From the NCBI GenBank assembly GCA_015680685.1, contig MNCI01028947.1:664160-728159 (forward strand): DNA of 64,000 nt, given 5' to 3'. The position numbers and the translations under genes were made by a program. The notes below the pieces were generated by a model. That model had not been told where the DNA came from and did not search any database. It saw only the letters and a list, made by a program, of their open reading frames with translations. Source of the DNA: Gnetum montanum. Lineage: Eukaryota > Streptophyta > Gnetopsida > Gnetales > Gnetaceae. Positions 24,331-35,675 of the stretch are shown piece by piece. Each line of letters starts with the position of its first letter. Within the stretch, counting starts at the first letter, position 1.

Positions 24331-25110
24331 GGTGGAGCAAGTGTTTTGCCAGGTCACAATAAGGTTATAAATGTTATTCTTTGCAGGCATAAATCCCTGT
24401 TACCTAATTGACCACTAGTTGTAAATCACCTTAGGTCACTATGAATTGGATCCCTAGGTTGCGTGCTACAAAGATGCCTTAGAGAAGACCTTTGTGCTCT
24501 ACTACGTTATTGGTGCAAGGAAATGCAAAATGATAGGCGAAGGATCAGATCACCCCAAAGGGAAGTGTAATAATAGTAGTGATGCTACCTCCTTGAGAGG
24601 TTTAAGCTCTATCAAAAAGTAGGAGTGCCTCATAATTTTTAGGCACTTGGCTAAACTTGCTAACATGGTCATCCAGGAACTCAAGATCTATGGTAGCTTG
24701 ATCATCTACTAGTAAAGTTATGAGTTATGCAACTATTTCCTGAACTCTTATCTAGGCTTGCGTGCATCATGTAGGTCAAACTCTACTATTATTGCCTTCC
24801 AACGTGCAATGTTACTACTTTCGTAGATATTTTTTGTTATAGTTGAGAGTACATTGTTCTTGCAAATGATGTTAACCTACTTGCGGAAGAGGTAATGCCT
24901 CTAGTTATTTAGTGAGAAGACTAGGGTAAGGCAATACTTCTCCACATAATTGTATCTCATTTCATGGGGTATTAATGCATGACTTAGGTAGTAGACCAGG
25001 ACCTCTATCTGATCATCTCATTTTTGGCAAAGTAAAGAAGTGATGGATGTGTCAGAAGTGGCAAGGTAGATGTAAAAAGGCTTGTCTCCTTATGCAGGGT
25101 GAACCATGGG
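24331..25110 (-). pseudogene. Ty3/gypsy RNase H relic
   Basis: On the minus strand the order is NIARWKAIIVEFDL (about 24.77-24.82 kb), which matches the R-I-A-R-W-x-x-x-L-x-x-F-D connection block. It is followed by FAYHFAFPCTNNVVEHKG and LLGIFVARNLGI-type words (24.44-24.54 kb), matching F-x-C-T-N-N-x-A-E-Y-E-A-L-x-x-G-L in the archaeal-type RNase H of Tat/Athila-group elements. RNase H removes RNA from RNA-DNA hybrids during reverse transcription. It sits between RT and integrase in the usual gypsy order. Confidence 0.8.
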
Positions 25111-26390
25111 TAGTTGTGCTAGCTCTTTCTTAATGTTGAAAAATGTTTGTTAGCATTGAACTATTCATTTAAAGTGGGCTCCTTTCTTGAGCAAATGTTG
25201 CATTGGTTGTAGCTTGTCAATTAACCAAGTGATAAACCTACATATGAATTGTATTCTACCTTGAAAACCTCATAGCTCCTTAAGGTTAGTAAATGGTGCT
25301 AACTTGGTTATGGCCTTAACCTTGCTAGGATCTACACATATACCTACTTTAGATACTACAAAGCCAAGCATCCTACCCATTTTGATGCCAAAAACATACT
25401 TCTTGGTGTTTAACATAAGCTCGTGTTTTAAGCATTATTTAAGCACTAAGTCTATCTCACTTTCATGGTTGTGGATCACCTTGGATTAAACTACAATATC
25501 ATCTACGTAGTCATTGAGCAAACTTAGCATGTAGTCGTCAAATATGTACATCATTGCATGTTGGTATGTTGCTCCTACATTGTTTAGTCCAAAAGACATC
25601 ATTGTGTAGAAAAACATACCCTAGGGGCTCATGAAGGTTGTACTAAACTAGTTCTTAGGGTTGATCCTAATTTGGTTATAGCTCGAGAACCTATTCATGA
25701 AGGAAAACAAGGCATGTTCAGCCATGCTATCAATCAGTTGATTGATATTGGGCAACAGGAATTTGTCTTTGATGGTTCCTTTATTTATGTCTCAGAAGTC
25801 TATGCAAATGTGTATACTTCCATTTTTCATGGGCATAACCATGATGTTAGAGACCCAGTCTACAAAGTCAATAGCCTAGATGAAACTAGCTCTATAAAGC
25901 TTGGTGAACTTGTCATGGAGTACCAATGCCACCTTAGGTCTAACTTTATGTGATTTTTTCATAACTACTTTGATGTAGGGATTAAGGATGATGTTATTCT
26001 ATACTAGCTAGGGATCTAGGCTTGGCATGTCCTTGTATGACCATGCAAATGCTTTGATGTTATAATTAAGTACTTTAGTAATGTCATGAGCATGCTAGGG
26101 TTCTAGTGAGGAGCTTAGTTTTAGCATTCTTTCCCTGCTGCTATGCATTGCCATAGGGATCTCAACAAGGGGATCCTCTGTGATGTCACCTACCTCTAGT
26201 TCAAGGGCCTTAAGTAGATGGTCAAGCCACTCTAGTGGTGCTTTCACAGATGCCATGTATTCATTGTAGGTTATAGGCTTGAGATCTAGGCAATGAGGAT
26301 CAATGCATTACTTAATGTCACCATAAGGCCCCAAGAGGACCAAAGGAAAGAAGATCTACTCTTGCATAGCCATGTTATGTTCCTACAAAA
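25111..26390 (-). pseudogene. Ty3/gypsy reverse transcriptase relic
   Basis: A long recognisable RT on the minus strand. In order: VRPKVALVLHDKF and LYRASFI (25.88-25.95 kb), WVSNIMVMPMKNGSIHICID then F.DINKGTIKD (25.79-25.86), LPNINQLIDSMAEHALFSFM (25.69-25.76), and MMSFGLNNVGATYQHAM (25.54-25.60). The catalytic box NDYVDDIVV, with intact Tyr-Val-Asp-Asp, is at 25495-25509, then MGRMLGFVVSKVGI and LRGFQGRIQFICRFI downstream. One stop is a TGA where the family has Arg in D-F-R-D-L-N. The open plus-strand frames at 25304-25489 and 25672-25953 are shadows. The upstream part to 26.39 kb is a linker with a decayed PLVEIPMAM-like block. Confidence 0.9.
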
Positions 26391-28130
26391 TAAACCAAAA
26401 AAATGTCAAGCAGCACCTGTTTGACAAAGTTAATATGCATGAATGAGAAAATTAGTTCAATGAAATTTGCTTAAGCATGCATGTAAGTTGCCATGGGAGG
26501 TAAACATGTTTGTGCCAGTTTTAGGCCCTGACAGGCCATATGCTTGCCAGTTTTAGGTCTTAATGAGCTGTGGTTGTGCTAAACATGCCATTCTAGGAAG
26601 GGTTGGTTATCCTTAGGAGTAAAGTTAATGTGCATGTTTGTAGGGTGGCAAAAAATCATTTTTTTTATTAAGATGGTTGACTATGCTCTCACCCAACTAC
26701 TTTTCCATGCTCTATAGCTAGACACTTGGTGGTGACTGTAGTCCCAAGTTGGTGGGTCATTAATGACTGTAGGAGAGTATATAAGTATAGTTTTACTATG
26801 GAAACTTCTTCAATTTTTTCTTTTAACTGCAATGTTAAGATCATAGTCTTACTATTTCCTTTGCTAGTGCTGCTAGTTGAGAGCATATTTGTGTAAAAGA
26901 TGATGCACCAAAGTGCACACCTTAACCTAGGGTTGATGAACATTACTAAAGTGGAGAGGGTACTGAGCCACCTACCATAGGCACATGTTGAGAAGAGGAG
27001 GACATCTGCATTAGCTAGGTATGTCTACTACACTCTTCCCTTACATCTGTTTTGTTTTTTATTTTTATTTTTTGTAAGGGTTTGGGGAGTGTACTCCCAT
27101 AGCGTTGCCTATGCACCCTACCGTGGTGGTGGCCATCATGGCTATGTGTTGTCTGTGGCATGGCATTATGTCAGGGAGGATTTCTATCTTTTTGTGATTT
27201 TGAGCACCAGTTGGGCCATGGATTCAACATTGGAGGGAGGGGGAAAGAAGAGGAGATAGGGTTTTACATTTTTTCTTTACATTTTTGGCTTTTTGGGCCT
27301 GCATAGGGTGTAGGGCCCTGCAAACTACACTTTGGGGAAGAACCATAGGAGGGGTTACTACTAACATGGGTGTTGGGATTTGGAGTCAACAAGAGATACT
27401 AGGGCTAGCATGGTAGGAGGGGCAATGTAGAGATCTATCTTTGCATCCCCCTTTTTCTTCTTTTTGTTACATAGGAATAGCCCTATGAACTATGTTGTGG
27501 GTCATAGGCACAAAGTTGTTAGAATTTTTGGTGCAATTTGAGGTCTTTTGGGCTATGCCTGCTATCATGGGGAACTCTGCCATGCATCACTTCCACCTTC
27601 TCATTGGCTACCACGTTACTCTTACATGTGCAAGGATTTCAACATTGCTACGCTATGATCTAAGGGTTTTGGACATTTTCCTATGTTGGGGATTATGGTA
27701 GGATGTGCCTTGGGTGGTAGTGGTGATGGAAGGAAGAAGGCCATGATAGGACTTGGTAGTACTAGTGGGTGCAACATTCTGTGGAGACTATGCTCTCCAT
27801 GGCCACAACTAGGAATATGCTCTCCACTCATTGAGAGCATAGTTACTAGGTTGATGCTAAGTGTTTGCAAAAATTTCTATCACTTTGGGAATACACTCTC
27901 CATACCCTAGAGTGTAGTTGGGGTAGTCTAGTGTTAGTTAAAATTTCATTAGTCATGTGCAATGCTAAACCTACAAAAAATGTGCTATATCCCACTAAGT
28001 GCCAGGCATATTGAATGAGTTAATCGATGTCCTACACTTGTGGGGCCCTAGGATGTATTGTTTAAATTACATACTTTGCTAATTTAACTTAGTATTTTAC
28101 TGTATGTATGTCAAAATTTACATCTATGTG
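26391..28130. other. Unassigned segment interrupting the gypsy element
   Basis: Lies where protease should join RT on the minus strand. Words of the gypsy LTR repeat (GAGAGCATAGTTA, ACTATGCTCTC) occur near 26.68-26.70 and 27.79-27.92 kb, so LTR-derived DNA seems mixed in. A TATA-like GTATATAAGTATAG lies at about 26773-26787. The open frames at 26689-26943, 27492-27910 and the overlapping minus frames show no recognised motif. Confidence 0.35.
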
Positions 28131-28139
28131 TGTATACTA

Positions 28140-29060
28140 ATGCTTTCACTATTGCTTGATGAATGCAAGGTGTTGTTGAAGCTCATTTTGATTGTGGTTG
28201 AGCTTGTGGGCATCCTGTGTTGCATGAGCGAATGCATCCCCAACATGCCTACATCAAATATGTGAGTGGATTATTAGGTTGTGTGGTTCTTGACAAGAGC
28301 TTGGGAGTTCCTGGACTATATATTGCAGTAGTTTAGTATGATCATGTGGTCACACTTGGCAATTGAGCTTTCTAATGCTACCATTGAGACATTGCTACCC
28401 AAGACAAATTAGAACATTATGAAGCTTGTATTAGATGAGTTTGCTACCCATGTTGGAGAAAGAGGCTTAGGTAGAGGCCTTAGGGATATTCATTAGCTAT
28501 CTAGAGTATGGCACATGATGGGGCTTGCTTGTTACAACAAGAGCAACATCATTTTTGTTTCACAATAGTTACATACTCTATTTCAAAACTTGCCTAGAAT
28601 CATCTACTATGTAAGAGGGTGAGTGCTTCTATGGCTCTTATAGTGTTTTATGCTACTTACTCATGTTAAATTGTTAGCAGTTCTATGGTTGATGCCAAGC
28701 TCAAAGTTGATGAAGATGGCCTACATGATGATCCAAACTCTCTGGCCTTAACTTGCACTGCCTTAGAGGTATTCTCATATAGGACAAACATTTAGGCAAC
28801 CATGATTGAGTAGTTGAGGCAAAATCTAGAGACCCACATCTCCTAACACTTGAAGGCATATGAGTGATGTAGGACCCATGGCTAGTTAGATGAGGAGTGT
28901 GCTATTGGTAATGTTAACACCGAGGAGGTGTTTGTAGCACTGCCCCCATCTTGTACTTCATTTGTGCCACATGCGTATCTACATTTTTTGCTCATGTGCT
29001 TATGTATATGCCCTTTATTTTTCCTTATTTACATAATGAAGTGCTAACGTTATTTTACTT
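28140..29060 (+). pseudogene. Unknown ORF region, block 1 (multi-exon-like)
   Basis: I do not recognise this. On plus, readable stretches such as LVLDEFATHVGERGLG and MMGLACYNKSNIIFV (28.42-28.56 kb) are followed by TATGTAAGAGGGTGAGTG, a splice-donor-like site. Then come a 62-bp AT-rich gap ending in GTTAGCAG (28619-28680) and a new readable block with VDAKLKVDEDGLHDDPNSLA and, after it, a Gln/Leu-rich coiled-coil-like stretch. The next readable piece ends near 28.97 kb at a GCGTATC-type site and the next begins after GTGTTGTAG at 29.07 kb. The succession looks like exons, though a retroelement ORF with deletions would look similar. Most in-frame stops are TAG or TAA. Confidence 0.3.
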
Positions 29061-29070
29061 TGTGTTGTAG

Positions 29071-30130
29071 TGGTGGTTGGCTTAGCTGAGGTGACAATGG
29101 TTACCATGGGTCACACAAAAGCCACAATTATCATGAAATATAGGGATGTAGAGGATGCACAACATTGGCTATGCCATAGAGTGCTAGAGGCATTGATGGA
29201 TGAGCTCATGCATGTTGGGTTAATGGACCTATTCTTGGCCCATATCCCAAGTGTCGCGATGGCTAAAATGGTCACCATCATTGACATCTTTAGTAGCAAT
29301 GTTAGGTAGTTTATCACTGGGTGCATGACATGATGGTAGTGTTGGACCTTAGTGAGGCTTTCTTTGCTAATCTCTTCAGCATCCCTACTGATAGCCTAAT
29401 GATTATCGATAAGACTAGTAGGGAGGTGGACCATAGAGAGGAGATCAAGATCTAGTTGGAGGCCACCTAATCTCACAAATGCATATTAATAAAAGATGTG
29501 TAGATGCTTGAGGTGTGAGAGCTCTACCCTCTTTTGCATGCTTGTGCCTTTTCAAAGCTTCTTTTTCAAGGAAAGATCCTAGTGGTGGAATAGGCATGGG
29601 TAATGATAGAGGTGCTACTAGAGGATATGATGTTTAACTAGGCTAGGTACATAGCCACCTTGCTACATGTAGAAATTTCTAGGATTTGGTTTAACCTCTA
29701 GCTAAGGTCCCCTATGCACTTCACATTCATTGTAGGATACCTATGAAGGTTTGCAGAGATTCTAATTGTGTAGGATGGTGAACGATGGATGGTGCAGGAT
29801 CATGAGCAGTTGTCTAAGCCATGGATCAAACACATGTTTTTGACCACATGCACACAAGACCCCCTTAAAGGGGATTGATGAGTCTCTATTAGTAATGACC
29901 AAGGTTCTCATGGGGAACTTGTATTATTCTTGTGATAGTGTAGGTGCAGGTCCTCTAGCTAGTATTGGGGATGTGATCAAGGTGGATTGATACATGGTAG
30001 AGATAGTGGTGTCATCTAAGATGAAGATTAAGAGGTCATGACCTCAAGAGGAGGCTACCCTTGACGTCATGAAGCTAAGCAGCAAAAAGATCTGCATCAA
30101 GCTACAAGATTTGCATGATGATGTTATAGG
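29071..30130 (+). pseudogene. Unknown ORF region, block 2
   Basis: An open frame at 29070-29309 (MVVGLAEVTMVTMGHTKATI at its start) continues, after a short frame change, into a long readable run to about 29.88 kb. That run includes LSEAFFANLFSIPTDSLMII, KCILIKDVQMLEV and EVLLEDMMFNQARYIATLLH. Overall character is a hydrophobic, helix-rich protein of about 270 codons. The F-x-x-x-F-x-I-P-x-D block vaguely recalls ORFs of unknown function in plant retroelements, but I cannot name a family. The minus-strand frame at 29111-29326 is antisense. This strand is opposite to the flanking gypsy pol, so it is probably a separate insertion. Confidence 0.35.
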
Positions 30131-30900
30131 CTAGAATGCATAGATGCTATGTGCTTTACTTGTATTTATGTATAAGTATTTTTATGTTTTTTTCATTTTT
30201 ATGCTATAATGCTAATTAGCTAATGATGTTATGCTTCATGCATGTATGTGTTAGTTGTAGAAAAAGGAGCAAAAGCTATGAGAGTAGCAGCTGAAGTGGT
30301 AGTGAAGGAAGGTGCTCCTTTGGGCTGAGGAGGAGGTAGCTCATGGAGATGAGCTCCACTAGGTGATGGAGATCCTTTAGCAATTGGAAGAGGGGGCGTT
30401 GCTCCACCTTGATGGGGGTGACTTTGATACTTTATTTGATGCTATGTAGCTAGGTGAACCCCCTAAACTCATGCTTGAGGGCTCACTAGGCAATCTACAT
30501 TTGTTGGAATTTTCCTACCTTTGTTTATTCTAGTACCTTGAGTTGTATTAAGCTACATGCTAATTGTATCATTGTATTACAATGTCAAATGTTCCAACTA
30601 GTAGTCCTGCACCAACCTACCACATGGAACCATGGGTAGAGATGCTAGATAAATTTGCTTTTATGGAATGTGTTTTTAGAATTACTTATGTGTGTAGTGT
30701 TATCCTACTTAGTGCTCAAATGCTTAGTTTTTAGCTAAGGTTGGCCAATTGTTATATGCCTATAGGTTCTAAGCTACAATGGGATCCAAGAAAGTTGACA
30801 AAGGTGGATGCTCTAATTAACCTTACTCCTAAGGTTGATTAGGTATCTTGTCATATGTATGATACATCTAACAAGTGCACGCTTTTCTATGCCAAGTCGT
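30131..30900 (+). other. Gap with intron-like sequence and short coding-like pieces
   Basis: AT-rich DNA ending GTGTTAGTTGTAG (about 30249-30261) precedes a short readable piece (KGAKAMRVAAEVVVKEGAPL, 30.26-30.33 kb). An acidic stretch follows, then further AT-rich DNA to about 30.58 kb. The readable pieces are on the same strand as blocks 2 and 3 and may be further exons of one relic. Confidence 0.25.
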
Positions 30901-31590
30901 TATGGGTTTGTAGGTGCTTGAATGGGTACTTGTGAAAACATGTGCATGAACTATAGAAGAAGGTGGCTAGCCAGGATGAGAAGATCAAGGATATTCAATC
31001 TAGGTATGACTTTCTAGCAACTAGATTGCAAAGAGATGATACCTATCATACCTTTGAGATTGAGTATGCTAGGTATTGGACCACACTTAGAAGTAAGAAT
31101 AAGGAAATGTAGGAGCTAGTAGAGTAGCAACTCTAGATGGACTTTCTTGCTCAGAAAAACCAAGAGTGGGAAAACTATAGAAAAAATGTTTATAGGTGGG
31201 GACAAACATAAAAAAATCATAATTATCAATACAAGTAAGAGCACAATACATATGTGCAGTGGTACAAGGAAGAGTCTATTGAACACTGTTACCTCAAGAT
31301 GATTCTTGAGGTGACCAGTGAAAAGAATGTGCATGACATGTTTATGTAGTGTATGATCATGAGTGACTCTCTTATGAGGAAGATTGTCAACTACCCTAGA
31401 GAGGTCTCTTCTACCACATTTTCCATGGAGCCACCCATATGGACTACCATGGATAAAGGAAAGACCCTTGCAAGTATTGACTTTGGCTAGGAATACTGGA
31501 CAAAGCTTTCCAAAGTTGAGATCCTCCATTGCTTAGAGGTTGGCCTTGGAAAGTTACCTTTGGAACTTTTTGATTTGGGACCTTTCCAAG
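30900..31590 (+). pseudogene. Unknown ORF region, block 3 (coiled-coil-like)
   Basis: A continuous plus-strand frame of about 220 codons is broken almost only by TAG and TAA. It reads like a charged coiled coil: KVASQDEKIKDIQSRYDFL, YARYWTTLRSKNKEM, a cluster of three TAG codons at 31108-31137, then FLAQKNQEWENYRKNVYRWG and EVTSEKNVHDMFM. The stops fall where Gln would suit the heptads, so the ancestral frame was long and open. The minus-strand open frame at 31116-31529 is its antisense shadow. No family recognised. A Pro-rich tail (EEAKPPSPPKAIG, 31.73-31.78 kb) may be a last exon after an AT-rich gap. Confidence 0.4.
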
Positions 31591-32009
31591 TTAGTGTTTG
31601 CTACGTTATTATTTATTTATTTATTGATTTTTGTATTTTTGAGATAGCTTGATCTATGTAATGTATGCTTACTAATTGCATACATTTTCTTTTGGTTGTG
31701 GTAAGTGATGTTGAAGGCCCCAATGACTTGATAGAAGAAGCGAAACCTCCATCTCCACCTAAAGCTATTGGTTGAGCATGACCAAATGTACCTCCCATGA
31801 GGCTTTTTGATATATTTTTGCTATGTAATGCTACTCATGCTATGTTATGATCATGTATTGCTATTCATGCTATATTATATTATGTATGACTATTTGCTAA
31901 GTGTAATGTGCAAACTTTATGGCTATGTGATGGTTTTATCACATTTCACTATGATTATGCTTATATTGAAACCTATGCTAACATGCATAAGTGATGAATT
32001 AATGTAGTA

Positions 32010-32380
32010 AAGATGTGTTACACTAGCCTAGAGCTATGAAACGATAGTAATGCTAGGCCATTACAAGCCATAGTGATACTAGGCCATTATGAGCCATAGC
32101 GAGTCTAGGCCATTGTGAACCATAGTGACTATTATTAGTTTAAAGCCTTAATAGGTCTCATGATAGTTTAAAGCCATAGTAGGAGGGCCAATGCTAGTGT
32201 TTGACCATTTCTGGCTATATGTTACCACTTTAAGACCATAGCAAGCCACTACTATGGGGTTAAAAGTGATATGACTTGCTAGTCTTAGGTTGTAGTGAGC
32301 CCTGGATCACTCAATTTAAGGCCATGGTGGGCTACCATGATATTTTAAGGCCATCCCAAGCCACAATGAATGTAAAATAA
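32010..32380 (+). repeat. Degenerate short tandem repeats
   Basis: Words such as CTAGGCCATTA.GAGCCATAG and TTTAAAGCCATAGTA recur every 30-45 bp in imperfect form. Related words occur at 22.68-22.87 kb. The array probably arose inside the gypsy element's non-coding part. Confidence 0.5.
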
Positions 32381-32700
32381 GTAAGAAAATAAATAAGCGA
32401 ACCAAATAAATGCATAAACTAAGAAAATCAATGTGTAATATGAGCAATCAAGCTAAATGCTGGTAACTTGCTACAATGCTAATCTAATGCAAAACTAATG
32501 CAACGTAAGAAAAAAGTAAAATATAGGATGTGTAGATGCAAGTAGTGGGTAAGCACCTAGTGCATTTTTGGCTAACAAGATACCTTAGTCATGTAGTTAC
32601 TTCCTAACTCATTATGGGTTAGGAGGCACATAGGATCTAGATTATACTATTCAGTAATCCCCTTAACCTTCAGGGCAACTCTACCCAAAGGGAATCCTAC
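32381..32700. other. Unassigned DNA left of the gypsy protease
   Basis: A-rich, then more mixed sequence. A few codons following the minus-strand protease may continue here but no motif is visible. Confidence 0.35.
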
Positions 32701-33791
32701 TAGAGGTTACTAGCTTCTACCACTCTTTTGGTTGTATTTTCTTCATGTGTGTCATTGTTTGTCATCGGTGTATCATCAAGAAACTCAACCTTTGACGCTT
32801 GCTCCATGTGTACATTGTTGATGGCTAAGGGAGCAATGTTATCACCATAGATGATAACTTCACCACCTTCATATGAGGTAGATCTCTTGATGAATTGGAG
32901 AGGAGATGGCTCATAATTGGGCTAGCCAAGGTTTTCCTAATAACAAGTTGAAGCTCAACATCTCTTCTATGAAAATGAACTTCGTAGTGATGGGGAATCA
33001 CTTCCTTGCTACAAAAGCTACAGTGACAATGCCCTTGACAATGATGTGTGACTCAGTAAAGGATTTCTAGTTTTTTTTTTTGCCTAATTTGTTTTTCAAG
33101 GCCTAGCTTATCCATAATGGTGTATGATATTATGCTCGTAGCTACTCTACCAAGGATGTGCACTTTATGGATTTTGCATTATCCAATGCATATAGTAATA
33201 AACATAAGTGCTGTCATGACCTCACCCCTCTTAGGATCAATCTTAATTACTTCATTGTTAAATGCTAGGGATGTGGAACTCAATTATTGGGGTGTAGGGG
33301 GTAGCAACACTGCATGGATGGAGGTCTCATTCATAGGGATGGATGTCAACATCCCCACCAATGCTTCCATGTGGGAAAATGAGGTCATGATCAAGTTGTA
33401 TAAGCTTAATGCTATATTTTTGTATTTAAGCACTTGCTTGACCTAGGCTAACACATCAATTAAATTCTTATCATTAGTTGCATTTTTTTTGGCCTTAACT
33501 TCTTTCATACAACATGAGAGATAGATTTCTTGTGGAGTTGACTTAGGATTTGTTTGGTTAGCTTACTTAGGAAGCTTAGTGCTCCCTTGTGATTTTCTTG
33601 TTGTGGCTTCTTTGGTTGATTTGGCCATAGGAACTACAAATATAGGAACTAGCTTTGGTGGATCCAATGCTCTTTGCTCTCGATGTTACCTAATAAATTT
33701 TTCTACAAGATGCTTGTTGGATCTCCTATGTTGCCACTTCAAGAACTTGCCAATGTTGCCAATGAGGTTGGCCCTTGGAAAGGAAGAGAGA
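32701..33791 (-). pseudogene. Ty3/gypsy gag-linker and aspartic protease relic (minus strand)
   Basis: Read on minus, the Lys-rich linker (PMAKSTKEATTRKSQGSTK, about 33.57-33.63 kb) is followed by YKNIALSLYNLIMTS and MLTSIPMNETSIHAVLL. Then come the protease blocks KVHILGRVATSIISY, MDKLGLEKQI and FNLLLGKPWLA (32.90-32.95 kb), and IYLIYEGGEVII. They match fragment A at 11.2-11.9 kb block for block, so both derive from one gypsy family. The active-site D-x-G is lost. The strand agrees with RT, RNase H and integrase at 22.9-26.4 kb, so this is the upstream part of that pol, separated from it by about 6 kb of foreign DNA. The plus-strand frames at 33117-33446 and 33579-33794 are shadows. Confidence 0.8.
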
Positions 33792-35675
33792 TGAAACACC
33801 ACCAAATCTAGGCTACAACATCCTGGCTACAAATTTTGACAAAAAGTGGGAACTATAGAGTATAGGGAGCCTATTCTCCTAAAGCGTAGTTAGTTAGAGT
33901 GAAAAATCTTGAAATTTTACCTAAGTTTTGAGATTACGCTTTCCCCTAAGGACACCATTCTAGAGTGTAAAGAGCATAGTTGTGGAGAGCATAGTTAGAA
34001 AAAGGTTAGTTTTAACAAATTTTACTAGGTGTCAAGACTATGCTTGATCTAAGTTGAGAGCATAGTCAGCCTCTCATGGAGAGCATAGTCAGTAGAAGGC
34101 TACTTTTCACAAAGTTTGCTAAGTTTCAAGACTATGCTTGACCCTAGTTGAGAGTGTAGTTTGCCTCTTGTGGAGACTGTAGTTAGCAAAAGGCCAATTT
34201 TCACAAATTTTGCTAAGTTTCAAGACTATGTTGAACCCCAATTGAGAGTGTAGTAAGCCTCTTGTAGAGAGTGTAGATAGCAAAAGGCCAATTTTTTCAA
34301 ATTTTGCTAAGTGTCAAGGCTATGATCAACTCTAGTTGAGAGCATAGTTAGCCTCCAATGGAGAGCATAGTTAGTAGGAGATTAGCTTCATAAATTTTTT
34401 CAAGTGTTAAGAGTACATTCACCTCTAGTTTGGAGGATAGTTAGCCTTCCATGAGAGTGTAGTTTGAAAAAAATCCATTTCCCTCATAGATTTCACTGGT
34501 AAGGAGACTATGGTCTCCCCCAGCCCAAAGCATAGTCACCGTTTAGAAGAGTGTAGTTAGTAAGGATAGTCTTCAATGAACTTCATAGTGTAACAACAAC
34601 ACTCAACTTATCTCCAAAATGTAGTTAACTCTCCTTTGGCAAGTGTAGTTAGCATGATATTTTTTTTTTGTATTCCCTTTGCCCTAAAATTGTAGCTATG
34701 CCTGACCCCACATGAAAGCATGGAGAGCATAGTTCCACAGAGATAATTTTCATGTTTCAAGTACCTTACAGTCCTCTCCACATACACAAATGTGGTTGGT
34801 AGTGTAGTCACAATCTTGCAAACTTCTACACAATCCTAAAGGGTCTAGCAGATCATAGCAAACCACAACACCATTGACACGATCAACTTCATTAGCACAC
34901 CACATGAATAATAACTACACTGAGCATAGTCCTAGTTGGCCCATCTACCACATGATAGCTAGCTGACATTTCCCACTAACTATAACCCTATAAATACCTG
35001 TGTCTTCAATGTAGTAAAGGTTGGACCTGATATGTGAATCAAGGGTACATTTATGAACTAGCAAACAAGTGAATTGGTAGACCACCAATAGAACATTGCA
35101 TCTAGCAATACACCATGGTGGCTAACCTAGCAGATGTAGACACCTTGGTAGGACACCAGACTTCATAGCCAAACACCTCAAGGATTATGACTATGCTATC
35201 CACCTACACTTGATGTATACCATGTACCCTCTATTCATCTCTTGGTGTTAACTATACTCAACCCCATTTGGAGTGGCATTCTACTTCATTCTTTCCATTT
35301 CTTTGCATTTTCTGCACTTTATTTTGCATTTTTCACATTTTTACTACATAGAAACACTTGAACTATGCTCAAGTGGTAGTCCTCACATGTTAACACAATC
35401 CACCTCACTAAAACCCTTGACTATGCTCGTTCCCTCAAGTGCTTGTAACTATGCTTGACCCCACTGACACTACAAACATCATAGACATTGCAAACATTGC
35501 CTGCACCCTTGGCACTACCTCACATTAGCACCATAGCTAACCACATAACAGCCCTATTGTATCTAGTAAGTCCCTATTTAATTTGCTAGACCATTTAGGG
35601 CACCCCATCTTTGTCTCCAGTAGGCCCTCACATAGATTCGAGTTAGGTTGTGCACCTGTCAACCTCGATGTTTCA
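33792..35675 (+). repeat. Gypsy LTR, right copy (plus strand)
   Basis: Starts TGAAACACCACC at 33792 and shows homology to the left LTR, in inverted orientation, as far as CCTCGATG..TTTCA near 35675. TATAAATA lies at 34989-34996. The U3 part holds tandem repeats of about 92 bp (listed separately). Gypsy gag on the plus strand follows at 36.2 kb, so this copy acts as a 5' LTR for that fragment. No standard tRNA-Met primer-binding site was seen after the CA end. Confidence 0.8.
33960..34490 (+). repeat. About 92-bp tandem repeats in LTR U3
   Basis: At least four imperfect units share the order: TCAAGACTATGCTTGA, a TTGAGAG(C/T)(A/G)TAGT block, CCTCTTGTGGAGA-type spacer, AGCATAGTTAG, then CAAATTTTGCTAAGT. 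Unit starts are spaced about 90-93 bp apart (near 34036, 34126 and 34218, and then about 34310). The left LTR carries related but fewer units at 21.1-21.48 kb. Words of this repeat also occur at 35.97-36.17 kb. Confidence 0.75.

Noticed and set aside
25672-25953. 93-codon plus-strand ORF
   Set aside because: Antisense to gypsy RT on minus.
31116-31529. 137-codon minus-strand ORF
   Set aside because: Lies opposite a long plus-strand frame broken only by TAG/TAA; the plus frame has coding character, the minus frame does not.
33776-33791. Polypurine tract GGAAAGGAAGAGAGA ahead of the right gypsy LTR, which would make it a 3' LTR
   Set aside because: The minus strand is readable as gag-linker up to this point and plus-strand gag follows the LTR, so the purine run is not taken as a primer site, though it cannot be fully excluded.
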